DNA of 64,000 nucleotides from Smittia aterrima (taxonomy: Eukaryota > Arthropoda > Insecta > Diptera > Chironomidae). The translations under genes and the position numbers were made by a program. The stretch spans positions 27,776,001 to 27,840,000 of the forward strand of contig CP093831.1 of the NCBI GenBank assembly GCA_033063855.1. The letters are read 5' to 3'. Below, piece after piece: positions 37,835 to 48,086 of the stretch (position 1 is its first letter; every line of letters starts with the position of its first letter). Below the pieces are notes generated by a model that saw only the letters and a program-made list of their open reading frames with translations, was not told the origin of the DNA and did no database searches.

Positions 37835-38123
37835 TATATAAAAAATCTGAGCCTGATGAGAAAGAGATTTTTTTGCCTTGCGTAAAAGTAAGGGCGTCAC
37901 AGACGACAAATCAAGAAATTTGTGAAGAAAAAGAAATATTTCCGTTGCTTTCACTTTTTATTGCCTTCAGAGAATCATAATTTGATGAGCTCTAAAGCTC
38001 ATTAATTGTCAGTTTAGTTTTGGTATGAATCATTTTTTTTTCTTCCCTCATCCTTAGCTCTGTAGTTGTGTCCAGTTATTTTAGAAACTTGAAGTGAAAT
38101 TTTAAATTTCCGGTTATATTTTG
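37835..38123. other. 3' flank of DUF1091 gene E
   Basis: Same unit sequence as 35563-35886, with the hairpin ATGAGCTCTAAAGCTCAT at 37985-38002. No gene. Confidence 0.55.
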
Positions 38124-38846
38124 TTAGAACTCGTATTTTCCTCTTCCTGATATTGTCGAAAACGACACAATTTCAAGAATCAAATCATCTTCGTCATTTG
38201 ACAGCTTTAAACTTTGTTTGTAGTCACCACTAGGAAAGGGTTGGAATTTTTCAGCTGCTTCCCCATCAGTGTAGTTCCACATTCGAAATTTATAACCAAC
38301 TTTCCATGGACAATGCGATAAAACTATTTTCAAATAAAGAATTTAATCTTCAATTGTAATTGACTTTGTATCCTTTACCTTCAACTCTTCCTAAAATTTG
38401 AGCTGCAATTTCTTCGACACCTTTGAATTTGACCGATAAATTTAAGATGTTGCATCCGTCAATTACTGGAAGCTTAATAATGGTTCTCCAGCTATTGCTG
38501 AGATATTTGAAGTGAACTTCATAATTGACCTACAAGAGTTGGACTTTATCCAAAAAATTAAACTTTTGAATATTTCTCGCTCACATCAATTTTCTTGATA
38601 GTCCGAATAACTTCAAAGCCAACGTTCAAAACTGTGTAGTTTCGAGAGTAAGGTTTGACTTGGCATCGTTCAACGCGCACAGTTTTTCCCGATGCTTTGC
38701 AAGAGAGTTTCGTGAACCGCTTAACCTGTGAAAACATTTTATTTTATTTTAAAGGAATCTAAAGAAATATTTAGGTCTGTTACAACAGCGGTTTCCAATC
38801 CAATCCAGAAAATTAAAGAAAAAACTAAAATAACCAAAACTTTCAT
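38124..38846 (-). CDS. Secreted DUF1091/DM8-type protein E (184 aa)
   Basis: Fifth gene of the array. Exons are 38784-38846, 38585-38725, 38379-38529 and 38124-38323 (63+141+151+200 nt). Signal peptide MKVLVILVFSLIFWIG. Core: VKRFTKLSCKASGKTVRVER, HFKYLSNSWRTIIKLP, SHCPWKVGYKFRMWNYTDGE and FPSGDYKQSLKLSNDEDD, ending SGRGKYEF. It is closest to gene D in the last exon (EAAEKFQPFPSGDYKQS), in agreement with their shared 3' flank. Confidence 0.8.
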
Positions 38847-38895
38847 CGCACAATTTATGATAACAATTAGAGACGCTTCACATCATTGCGAATCT

Positions 38896-38922
38896 TTTAT
38901 ACGTTCTCGGACAGGAAGCTTA
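38896..38922 (-). promoter_or_regulatory. Conserved DUF1091 promoter block, gene E
   Basis: Same 27-bp TATA-containing block, 50 bp upstream of the gene E start codon. Confidence 0.7.
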
Positions 38923-39333
38923 GAAATATGATAAACTATTCAAATGGAAAATTAGTGATCTGAAAAATTTTAACTTATCAGATTAGATCGCACGCTTACG
39001 AAACGACGACAAACCTAATTAGTAATTACCAAATACAGTCGAAATTTATTTCAGAATTATGGTTTAGCTGTTACAGTAATATTACATAATTACACTGTTT
39101 CACATACATTTCTATATCCGCGTAAATTCCTTCCAAAAAAAACTTTACTTCGTGCGGCCTGCTTCATTCGAACGATCTATGCGTGATTCGCGTGTAGAAT
39201 TTTCAAGATAGTTAACTGTAAGCTTTGGGGAATGACTAGTCTTGAGTCGAACAATAAACATTCATCGTTCACATCCCATCCTCGTCGCCAATAATATGTC
39301 CGCGAATAGCTATAATCCAAAACTCTAAAATGT
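38923..39333. other. Spacer between DUF1091 genes E and F
   Basis: Unit sequence to about 39090 (again with a short LRR-tail match near 39050-39090), then unique sequence. No gene. Confidence 0.5.
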
Positions 39334-39409
39334 GTGAGTGTGAACGGGAATCGAACCCGCTACCTCCGGATTACCGGTCCGTTGCTCTTACCACTGAGCT
39401 ATCACAGGC
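39334..39409 (-). repeat. tRNA-like sequence (Thr-GGT-like), probably a tRNA-derived relic
   Basis: The minus strand reads TAGCTCAGTGGTAAGAGCA (box A and a perfect GCTC/GAGC D stem), then an anticodon arm ACGGA-CCGGTAA-TCCGG, then GCGGGTTCGATTCCCGT (perfect T arm, box B). The acceptor keeps only TGTGA/TCACA pairing, position 33 is C instead of T, and a GGT anticodon is not normal for animal Thr tRNAs. It is most likely a SINE head or pseudo-tRNA, but it is the best-folded tRNA-like sequence in the window. Confidence 0.55.
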
Positions 39410-39688
39410 ACATTTCAACTTTCAACCTTGGCAGAATCGCTATTTTATATTGACACAACATATTTGTCGAATACAAAAAAGAAACATTGATTAAATTTGA
39501 TTTAATTGATAACTGTCTATTTAAATTCGCGTTAATTTTGATATATTGTCCTTTGATAGTTATTTTGATAGAAAACATATCGGGTTCTAAAAAAAAGTTC
39601 AAAATTTTGCACAAGTGATCTTGCATTGAACGTCTGTATAAATATTTTCTAAATGAGAGCTTGAAGTGAAATTTGTGGATGCATTTTG

Positions 39689-40405
39689 TTAGAACTCGTA
39701 ACCTCCTCCTGAGATTGTTGAATAGCAAATATTTTCATAAATGAAATCATCTTCGTCATTTGACAGTTTTGCCGTTTGCCTGTAGTCGCCACTAGGAAAG
39801 AATTGGAATTTTTCAATTACGTCTTGATCAGTGTAGTTCCACATGCGAAATTTATAACCAGCTTTCCATGGACAATGCGATAAATCTATTTTCAAAGAAA
39901 AGAATTAAGTCTTCAACTGTTATCCGCTTTTTTTTCTTCAACCTTTAACACTTCCAAAAATTCGAGCAGCAACTTCTTCGACACCTTTGATTTTGAGCGA
40001 TGAATTTAAGATGTTGCATAGATTCATGGTAGGGAGCTTAACAAGTTGTCTCCAGGTATTGCTGAGGTGTTTAAAGTGAACTTCATAATTGACCTACAAG
40101 AATTGAAGTTCATCCGAAAGATTAAACATTTGAGTATTTCTTCATTACTTCAATTTTGTGCATAGTCCGAATAACATCAAAGCCACAGTTTAAAACTGAG
40201 TAGTTTCGAGAGTAAGGTTTGACTTGGCATCGTTCAACGCGAACAGTTTTTCCCGATGCTCTGCAAGTAACTTTCGTGAACCGCTTAACCTGCGAAAACA
40301 TTTTATTTTAAAGCAATCTCAAGAAATATTTAAGTTTATTACAAGAGCGGTTTCCAATCCAATCCAGAAAATTAAAGAAAAAACTAAAATAACCAAAACT
40401 TTCAT
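39689..40405 (-). CDS. Secreted DUF1091/DM8-type protein F (183 aa)
   Basis: Sixth and 5'-most gene of the array. Exons are 40343-40405, 40149-40289, 39943-40093 and 39689-39885 (63+141+151+197 nt). Signal peptide MKVLVILVFSLIFWIG. Core: VKRFTKVTCRASGKTVRVER, HFKHLSNTWRQLVKLP, SHCPWKAGYKFRMWNYTDQD and FPSGDYRQTAKLSNDEDD. It is one codon shorter near the C-terminus (SGGGYEF). Its 3' flank resembles that of B and C. Confidence 0.8.
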
Positions 40406-40454
40406 CGCACAATTTATGATAACAACTATAGAAGTTTCTCATCATTGCGAATCT

Positions 40455-40481
40455 TTTATACGTTCTCGGACAGGAAGCTTA
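40455..40481 (-). promoter_or_regulatory. Conserved DUF1091 promoter block, gene F
   Basis: Same 27-bp TATA-containing block, 50 bp upstream of the gene F start codon. Confidence 0.7.
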
Positions 40482-40630
40482 ATATGAATAAATTATCCAA
40501 AATGGAAAATTATTGACCTGAAAATTTAACTTATAAAAATAATTGTTTTTCATCAGATTTGGTCGCAAGTCTCCGTAGCGACGACAAACTTAACTATCCG
40601 ATGCAAAAAGCAGTCAAATTTATTTCAGAA

Positions 40631-41333
40631 TTATGGTTTAGTTGTTTCAGTAATATAACACATCTTATAAATATTTTCTCGTACAAGTGCTATTTCATCC
40701 TTGTTGGTAAAATCTCGATTGATGCATTCGTTTCTTCTTAAAACCAGAGAATTTAAAACCTTCAAAGTAGCTAGGGCAAATCCGATTTGTTTTATTTTGT
40801 TAAAAGCTAATGACGAAAAGTAAATAATAAATTAAATTGATAAAAAAAAAATTAATAACTTACAGAGATCAAGAGTTTCAAGCAGCCACAAATCATCAAA
40901 AGTATTTTCATCAATTTTCTCAATTTCATTCCTACTAAGATTAAGTGTTTGCAGTCCAAACAATCCTTTGAAGTTGATTGGATAGATTGCAACGATTGAG
41001 CAATGATCGGCATAGTACGAAGCCAATAAAGGAAAACTTTTGAAAGTATTCTCTGGCAGATATTTAATTTTTTTGTTGGTGCGCATCCAAATTATACCAA
41101 TCAAGACATCTGTCTCGTGAGAAAACGAGTGACCCGTAGAATTAATCGTGATCAACTTTGCTGAACAAATCCATTCATCAACAACCTCTTGAATTGAATC
41201 ACAAGCGATTTTTTTCACGGCTTCACTTGAACCAAAGCAGACGAAAGCAACGATCAAGGTAAAGACAAGAATCCTTTAAAAAAATGTTTAGTAATTAGCA
41301 AACAAGTTTCCGATTAGAGCACTTACTTCATCG
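40631..41333 (-). CDS. Small secreted leucine-rich-repeat protein 1 (196 aa)
   Basis: Secreted LRR protein of unknown role. Three exons: 41329-41333 (5 nt, ATGAA), 40864-41273 and 40631-40806 (197 codons with stop). The spliced start reads MKILVFTLIVAFVCFGSSEA, a signal peptide. LRRs follow: IKYLPENTFKSFPLLASYYA, LFGLQTLNLSRNEIEKIDEN and LWLLETLDLSFNKIKQIGFA. A short C-terminal cap with Cys (NECINRDF, KMCYI) ends it. The 5-nt first coding exon is supported by a third, decayed copy at 42.64 kb with the same intron after ATGAA. The paralog at 41557 starts without that intron. Confidence 0.78.
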
Positions 41334-41556
41334 TGGAAATACGAAAAGTAAAATGAAACTTCTAAATGAAACTTTTTTATATCAGTCGAAACGTTCAGCA
41401 TTGAAAAATTCCTTCGTTTAATTAGTGTCGCACTCTGTCTTCACAAAAAATACTTTAAAATTTACGATCAACTGAAAAGACAATCGAAGAAGCTTCAATA
41501 ATAAATGAACCAAGTGACAGGCTTCATTGTTCAAGGTTACAAAATTTATCGTTTAT

Positions 41557-42233
41557 TCAGAATTCTGTTTCTGTTTCCGAAGAATTAAAACAAATTTTCG
41601 AAATATATTCTCGTACGACAGCAACTTCATCCTTGTTGTTAAAATCTCGATTGATGCATTCGTTTCTTGATAGAAGGAGAGAACTTAAAATCTTCAACGG
41701 TGCAAGAGCGAATCCGAATATTTTTATTTTGTTATTAGCTAATAAAAAGAAAATAAATAAAAGTTTTAAAAAGAAATTGATAACTCACAGAGGTCAAGAG
41801 ATTTCAGAAGCCACAAATTATCAAAAGTGTGTTCATCGATTCTCTGAATCTCATTGCTATGAAGATTAAGATATTGCAATCCAAACAATCCTTTAAAATT
41901 GGAAGGATAGATTGCAACGATTGAGCACTGATCGGCATAGTAAGAAACTAACAAAGGAAAACTTTTGAACATATTGTCTGGCAGATATTTAATATTTTTG
42001 TTGTTGCTCATCCAAATTGTGTCAATCGTAATGTTTCTCTCATGGGAAAACGAGTAATCCGGAGAATCAATTTTGATCGACCTTGCTTTGCACATCGAAT
42101 CCATTCTGGAATCATCTCCACGAGAGTGAAGATTTGAAGGTTTCGGGACGTATTCACAAGTCACTTCCTTCAGAGGTTCACTCGACACATAGCAGACTAA
42201 AGCAACGATCAAGGAGACGATCACTAACTTCAT
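41557..42233 (-). CDS. Small secreted leucine-rich-repeat protein 2 (208 aa)
   Basis: Paralog of the gene at 40631. Exons are 41789-42233 and 41557-41738 (209 codons with stop). Signal peptide MKLVIVSLIVALVCYVSSEP. Cys-containing N-terminal part (VTCEYVPKPS; MDSMCKARS), LRRs (IKYLPDNMFKSFPLLVSYYA; LFGLQYLNLHSNEIQRIDEH; LWLLKSLDLSNNKIKIFGFA) and C-terminal RNECINRDF with ISKICFNSS. The two splice sites (CTCT|GTGAG ... TTAG|CTAATAAC) give the canonical LRR consensus LDLSNNKI exactly across the junction. Such short LRR proteins are often tandem in fly genomes. No specific function is known. Confidence 0.8.
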
Positions 42234-42454
42234 CGTGAAAATTTAAAATGATGATTAGTTTTATTCTTAATTGTGCGAGTCAAAAATATTTGTGTCCGTT
42301 TGCAGCCACGAGCGTGATTTAACTGATCGGCCATAAAATGTGAAGGTCACAGAATAAACCTTTAAAAGCTCAAGAAATAAAAACGCAATTAAATTCTAAA
42401 TTAGCGAGATAAGAGTGTTTTTGAGATTCATATGCGAAATTTCTGTTAATTTAA

Positions 42455-42641
42455 ACTCTTGAGGCGATACCGATCGAAATGTTTCTATCATGTGCGAACG
42501 AGTTTCCTGGTAAATCAACTTCTCTCGCTGATTCACTTGATCTATAGAAAAATGTAACGATCAAGATAACGGCAACGATCCTGAAAGAAATTTTTTTTAC
42601 CACGAACTCAAGTTTTGTGAGAGGAGCACTTACTTCATCAT
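42455..42641 (-). pseudogene. Truncated third LRR-gene copy
   Basis: The minus strand from 42641 reads ATGATGAA, GTAAGTGCTC (intron), ...TTTCAG, then IVAVILIVTFFYRSSESARE and LPGNSFAHDRNISIGIA. The last matches SPDYSFSHERNITIDTIW of the gene at 42233. It stops soon after and no LRRs remain. Confidence 0.7.
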
Positions 42642-42739
42642 GATATCGTGATGATTATGTATAAAAAGATTTTCGATAAGTTGACTTGATTAGTGAGAAA
42701 ATTATGTTTTACAATTTTCCGATTTTCCTAAAAAGTGAC

Positions 42740-42836
42740 ATCTGGTGACCGAGAAAATCTTGAGTCGATAAAGCAGAAGCTAAAAAAGTGACATCTGGTG
42801 TCGAAGACGCCGGCAAGACAAATTGCGGTCACATTG
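42740..42836 (+). promoter_or_regulatory. BRD7/9 upstream region with repeated motif and Motif-1-like site
   Basis: ATCTGGTG at 42740-42747 and again at 42793-42800 (both as GTGACATCTGGTG). TCGATAAAGCAGAA at 42765-42778. GCGGTCACATTGCC near 42824-42837 resembles the fly core-promoter Motif 1 (GGTCACACT), common at housekeeping genes. The function is a motif inference. Confidence 0.45.
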
Positions 42837-42927
42837 CCCAGCTCTCCGCCGAAAGTAAACAAACGACTTTTAAAATATTTTTATTATTGAAGGAACAGAA
42901 CTTCCTTACGAAACTTCAAATCGTAAA

Positions 42928-45379
42928 ATGGGATCATCTAAGAAGCACAAAAAGCATAAATCTGAAAGAAAGTCGAAATACGATGGTGAGTTTCATTAAA
43001 ATGAATAAACCAAAGCATTGTCAACTTTTGGTGACGCTTATTAACTTTTTCAATTAAAAATCGTTGATTTCTTTATTTTAGAGCGTCCACCGAGTCTCAA
43101 ACTAATCCTTAAAGTGAATGGAACGCCTGAGTATGGATCAACTCCAAGTGATTCTCCTTATAACGTTCATCTTCAAGAGCACTCCTCACTTTCCCTGGAA
43201 CATCACTCAGAGCACAGCGAAAAGCACAAGAAGTCTAAGAAAAAGAAGAAGAAGAAGGATCGTGAGAAGCGTCACAAGCATCACAAGAAGGAACGACATC
43301 AACGACATGACTCAAGCGTTGAAGAAGGAACAAGCATGATGATGGATGATGATGACAGTAGTCAACTCGGAATGACAGAAAGCGCTCAGCTTTATTATTC
43401 AGCGATGTCAACATCATCAGCGATTTGTTCGAATCCTGTCACGAAGCCGATGTTAGCGATGCAGGAACTTCCAAAAATGTTCCATGCGCTTCAGAATGTT
43501 CCGAGTGTTTCAAGCATTGACCTCAAACCAGACACGCCAATCTTCAATCACGATTCACCAATGACGCCCTCGTCGGTTGACTCCGGAACTCGAGAGCCTC
43601 GAACATGTGTCTTGAAGTTGAAACAGTCACGAAGCCCACTTGCGAAACTTCTTGATCATTTGTTGAAAGCTTTAGAGAAGCGTGATCCTCATCAGTTCTT
43701 TGCGTGGCCTGTAACTGACGATATCGCTCCTGGCTACTCATCAATCATCACGAAGCCAATGGACTTCAGCACGATTCGGCAGAAGATTGAAGAAAATGGA
43801 TATCCAATCTTGCAAGATTTCATTGAAGACTTTCGATTGATGTGCGACAACGCGATTCGCTATAATCATCACGAAACTGTTTACAACAAAGCAGCTCGTC
43901 GACTTCTTCAAGCTGGGATGCGTCTCCTTCAACCTGAGAATCTTACTCGTGGACCAGTTGCAGTTTTTATTAAAGATCTGTCATCGAGAGAACTTGGTTT
44001 TGATCCTTCTATTAAAATTGAGCATCACGATGAAGCTTACAGCATTGACTCGGCTGACGAGACAGCACCAGCGACATCAAACTATCAACCAGATCCTCAG
44101 CAAGAAGAGAGAAACCGACGAGAACAAATGAAAGTCGAATTGGACCCGAAAACTCCTTACGAACCTTACGTCGATAGTTTGACGGCAGATGAAGTCCTTG
44201 AGCAAGTACAAAAGGCAGCACGCGAAGCAAGAGCAAGGTTACATAAGAAACGAGCACACTCAATGGGATTCTTACGCTCAAAAGCTGATGGAACTACTTC
44301 GATGACAATTCTAGTTCCATCTGAAAATGGAATTCCTGAAAAGACAAAGAAGCTTGGCGAATTCACTGGAACATTGCAAAAGGGAACTGGACTCCTTCAA
44401 TCTTTCCGAGAAGAGAAAAGGTTCGTAAAGAATTTAATTTGTTTGTCCTTACATTGAAAATATTTTCTATTTTTAGAAACATTGTGAAGATGCCTAAAAT
44501 TCTCGATTACGGTTCTTTCAGTTCCTTCGCTCCAACGTTTGACTCAAGATTCAGCAACTTATCGAAAGAAGAAACGGAATTAATGCTCAACACTTACGGC
44601 GACGAGAACTCAATAAATTATGCAACCTCAATCGGTCGATTCACAAATGATTCGCAATATGGAAACACTCTGGCGAATAGACTTCTCGATTTGCTTACAA
44701 ACGGCGATCACAGCAAGACAATGGAAGTTTTAATGGAGAGCGAGCAAGTCAAACAATGTCAGAAACAAGTTAATGAGATGATTCCAGACTACGAAAAGGA
44801 ATCAAAGCGTTTGGAAGGTGTGACAATCGATTTCAATCAATTAAAGTCGTTGAAAGATCTTGGAGTCGATACAAGTTTCTTGCGAGAGTTCGAGAAGGAA
44901 TTGAAGGGCTCATCAATTTCTGATGTTCAAGTAAAGTTGGATAACAACTCAAGCTTGATCGAGCAGCTTCATCAAGTGCAACACGAGAGACTTTCAACTC
45001 CAATCCAACAACATCTGAGTCTCGTTCATCATCCGAACAAGCAAGAAATTGAACTCGCTGATCAAATCACTTCGAACATAGCAAATATCGCTAAAAAGTT
45101 GCCGCCTTGTGCAATCACAACGTCGACAGGGTAATTATTGTCTCTTCAACTTAGAATTCAACTCAAAATTATTTTTTCAGACTCCGCACTGCAATGGGCT
45201 TGACATCGATTGGCATCGACGACGACTTCAGAAAATCCGCCGTTGGAGGTTTCCACATGATCAACGTCAACAAAGAATCAATTGTCGACACAACTCCAAT
45301 GGACATGGATCTCGAACCTCCAACCACATCAACATTCGACAACGAACTTTCATTGTCAGAACTATTAGGCACCGATTAA
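42928..45379 (+). CDS. Brd7-9: Bromodomain protein BRD7/BRD9 (749 aa)
   Basis: Acetyl-lysine reader subunit of SWI/SNF (PBAF or non-canonical BAF) chromatin remodellers. Exons are 42928-42985, 43082-44420, 44477-45130 and 45181-45379 (750 codons with stop). N-terminus MGSSKKHKKHKSERKSKYDE and a Lys/His-rich block. The bromodomain is at about residues 185-290 (LAKLLDHLLKALEKRDPHQF; YSSIITKPMDFSTIRQKIEE; acetyl-lysine Asn in RYNHHETVYNKAA). DUF3512 follows (KKLGEFTGTLQKGTGLLQSF; MPKILDYGSFSSFAPTFDSR; ATSIGRFTNDSQYGNTLANR). The single fly gene is ancestral to vertebrate BRD7 and BRD9. Orthology to the pair is clear; choosing one is not meaningful. Confidence 0.93.
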
Positions 45380-45764
45380 GAACTTGATGGACGAAGTTTG
45401 TCGAAATTAAAAACATAAAAACAAGAAAAAGCTTTTTTTGGTTTTTTTTTCTCTTATTTTTATTTGACATAAAATACGTGAGTTTGGTGCGATCAAAAAA
45501 TCTTCAACATCTGCTTTTTATGTTCGGGTATATCAATGAAGTTGTTATACAAATATTTTTATGTTTGAATCTTCTCTGGATTTTCACGAATTAACAGCGG
45601 ATGAAAGCTTTTTATAGCTTTTCCTGTATTAACTTTGATCAGTTGGAAAATGATTTGGTCCATTGAAATGTATTTATATCGTGAAGCAGCAAAAAGCGAA
45701 TGAGTTGTTGAATAGTAAGCGTTTGAGAGCGAAGCAAAACTTTGTGAGATTCTTCTCCTCAAAT
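45380..45764. other. Convergent 3' flanks of BRD7/9 and Snakeskin-like gene 1
   Basis: Non-coding. 3' UTR sequence of both genes is expected here. No gene is supported. Confidence 0.5.
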
Positions 45765-48086
45765 CTAATCTCTACATGTGAAGAAAGCGTCAACAGCGAA
45801 CAAGATTCCGTTGATGACCGAGAGGGAACCCTTTGCGATTCCAACAGATTTTCTGTCGCTCGAGACGAATCCAATGATTTTGCCCGTCGAATGTTCATTC
45901 CAGAACTGCAAGATCAAGACACCGGAGACGATGAACAAGGCACACCCAACAGCGGAGAAGAAGAGATCTGAAAAGGAAGTTGAGCATAAAGTTATTAATT
46001 GAACAATTTTGTCGTTTTCAAATGAGAACTAACCGAGTCTTTTGTTGATGGGCGTGTTCATCAAATAACCGGCGAAAAGTGCGACCAAGATGATGGAGAA
46101 TCCGACGAATGTTCCGTTGATGAGCATCACCGTGTGTTGATCGGAATATTCAGCCATGCTATTGTAATGCAAGACCAAGCATGTGATTGTGATGATCTAA
46201 AGAAAGAACGAAAGGAATGTCCATGAGTCTCTAATTGAAGCGCCGAAAAGATTTTTTTTTGCGTTGGCAAACGACTTATTATGCCATAAATAGCTGAATC
46301 GCGATCGAATAACAATAGCGAAGCTTTTTTCGATGCTCTGACAGGGGCGAGGTTGACAAGGAACTACCTGAATTACAATTAATCATCAAGCTGTGAACTA
46401 TTAATAAGAACGTGGATGATGGTATCATTTTGAATTCAATTTGTTTTTCGAGGAGTCACGAATCGTGCGAATTGTGTGATGACTCGATTAATTAACAGAG
46501 ACCGTTTGTTTTCGCTCGGCGAGAAATTGTTGAAGGTTGACAAGAAGTAGAAGTTACAGGTCTTTGAATAGACCCGAAGCTAATGTTGTAAAGTTAATTT
46601 TTCGTTCGCACAAAGCGACTTTTAATGGCATTCCTTCGATAATTGCGTGACTGGCCTTCGGTAAAAGAGAATCTTTTATTGCACCGCAACGGAACCGCAA
46701 GCATTGTAGACGAAAACAAAAAGTTTACTTTGATAAAAATTAATTCTATCAGCGCAGAAAACAAAATAAATAATCCGCAAAGCGATGAGAACGTTTTCTA
46801 TTTTTAGAATGACGAGAAATTCATTCCGCGAGATTTCAGGGTTACGAATGATTCCATGTTGAAGTTGAGAACGATTTCTCGCAAAGTTTAATAATTATTT
46901 CAATGCAAGTAAGTCTATGATTAAGTTGCTGAGCGAAGCTAATTAAATATTCGATGATTTCACTCGCTCACTTCCGTTTTGATTATAAATTTCTTCTTAT
47001 CGCTAAATATTCGTTGAGCTCACATGAATGACAGTCATTGTCAATTTCGGGCAATTGTCAAACGCCCAACGACATCGTTGAATTATTAGATTGACTCAAG
47101 GTAAACGTGTGAAAGAAAATAAAAAATTTGTTTTCTTTTTGTTAAAAAAAAAAAATTGATAAGAAAAGAAAAAAGATTTGACATCGCGTAATTGCTCGAA
47201 GTAAATCGAATCGAATGTAAACATTAGAAAATGTTTTTGATCGTCTCACATTTCAACGGTTGCGGCATTTGCATAAATGTATATGAGCACGCTTTCGAAG
47301 CTAGGAAAATAACTGAGGGCGATACGCACCAGAATCGAAGTCAGAAATGACATCACTCAAGCGATCGCCATGAGTCAATTTGCGACTCGTTCCTCGTGTT
47401 TACTTTAACAATTTAATATTAACTCGATAGACATGAGAAGAATAAGAAAGATTGAGTTACATTTTGCACATTTTTCGCTATCAGAGGAATTCTCAGAGGA
47501 ATCTGCTCAAATTATAAAAAAATTTCATTGTACAACGCCGGCGTTATTTACAACGCAATTTATTACAGCGAATGACTCACACAAAATGCCGCGAATCGTG
47601 AAGCGAGTGAAGGCTTTCGAAGAGAAGAAAAAGATCTTACGGAAGAGAGAGGGGCAAGCGAAGCATTATGTTTCAACGGCGACGACGAGGACGCCAGTCG
47701 TCTCAAAGAATAAAATTGATTTTATTACTTTTCAAAGTTATCCACGAAATCGAATCGGGGAGAGGCGAGAATCGAGTTTTAACATAAGAAGCTCGAGAAG
47801 TTCTTTTCTAAGAAAAGAATGGATATCCAAATCCACACGCACAAATGCGACGTTGGCTCCAGAGATACTACGACCATTAAATCAATGACACTCCTCTTCG
47901 TTTCATTGTTGAATGGAAATGTTTGTGGCTTTGCGAGCTTCAAAGCTTTTTATAATGAACTAGCGACGATAACCATCAATCTCATAAATTAAAACAAAAC
48001 CGCGCGGGAAATTATTCAACAAATGAAGTTGAAATCCAACTCACCAACTCGAAGAGCTTGACGATAGATAATCTGCTCAAAGCCAT
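45765..48086 (-). CDS. Snakeskin-like four-TM membrane protein 1 (135 aa)
   Basis: Small four-TM protein resembling Drosophila Snakeskin (Ssk), a smooth septate-junction component of gut epithelia, and its relatives. Exons are 48045-48086 (MALSRLSIVKLFEL), 46034-46196 and 45765-45967 (136 codons with stop). TM1 IITITCLVLHYN; TM2 INGTFVGFSIILVALFAGYL; TM3 LFFSAVGCALFIVSGVLILQ; TM4 GSLSVINGILFAVDAFFT. The loop FVSSDRKSVGIAKGSLSVIN matches the Ssk family pattern. The first intron is 1.85 kb, unusual for this window. The paralog lies at 49137-49674. Family placement is by pattern and may be a related MARVEL-like group. Confidence 0.7.
46197..48044. other. Long first intron of Snakeskin-like gene 1
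   Basis: No gene supported. A 151-codon plus-strand frame at 47433-47888 has no recognisable domain and a charged, low-complexity composition. The intron may hold regulatory sequence. Confidence 0.5.

Noticed and set aside
39334..39409. Functional tRNA-Thr(GGT)
   Set aside because: The acceptor stem is only partly paired, position 33 is C, and animals read Thr codons with AGT/TGT/CGT anticodons. Listed as a tRNA-like relic instead.
47433..47888. 151-codon plus-strand frame inside the Snakeskin-like gene 1 intron
   Set aside because: No domain, no signal peptide, charged low-complexity composition and no paralog. The open run alone is not enough.
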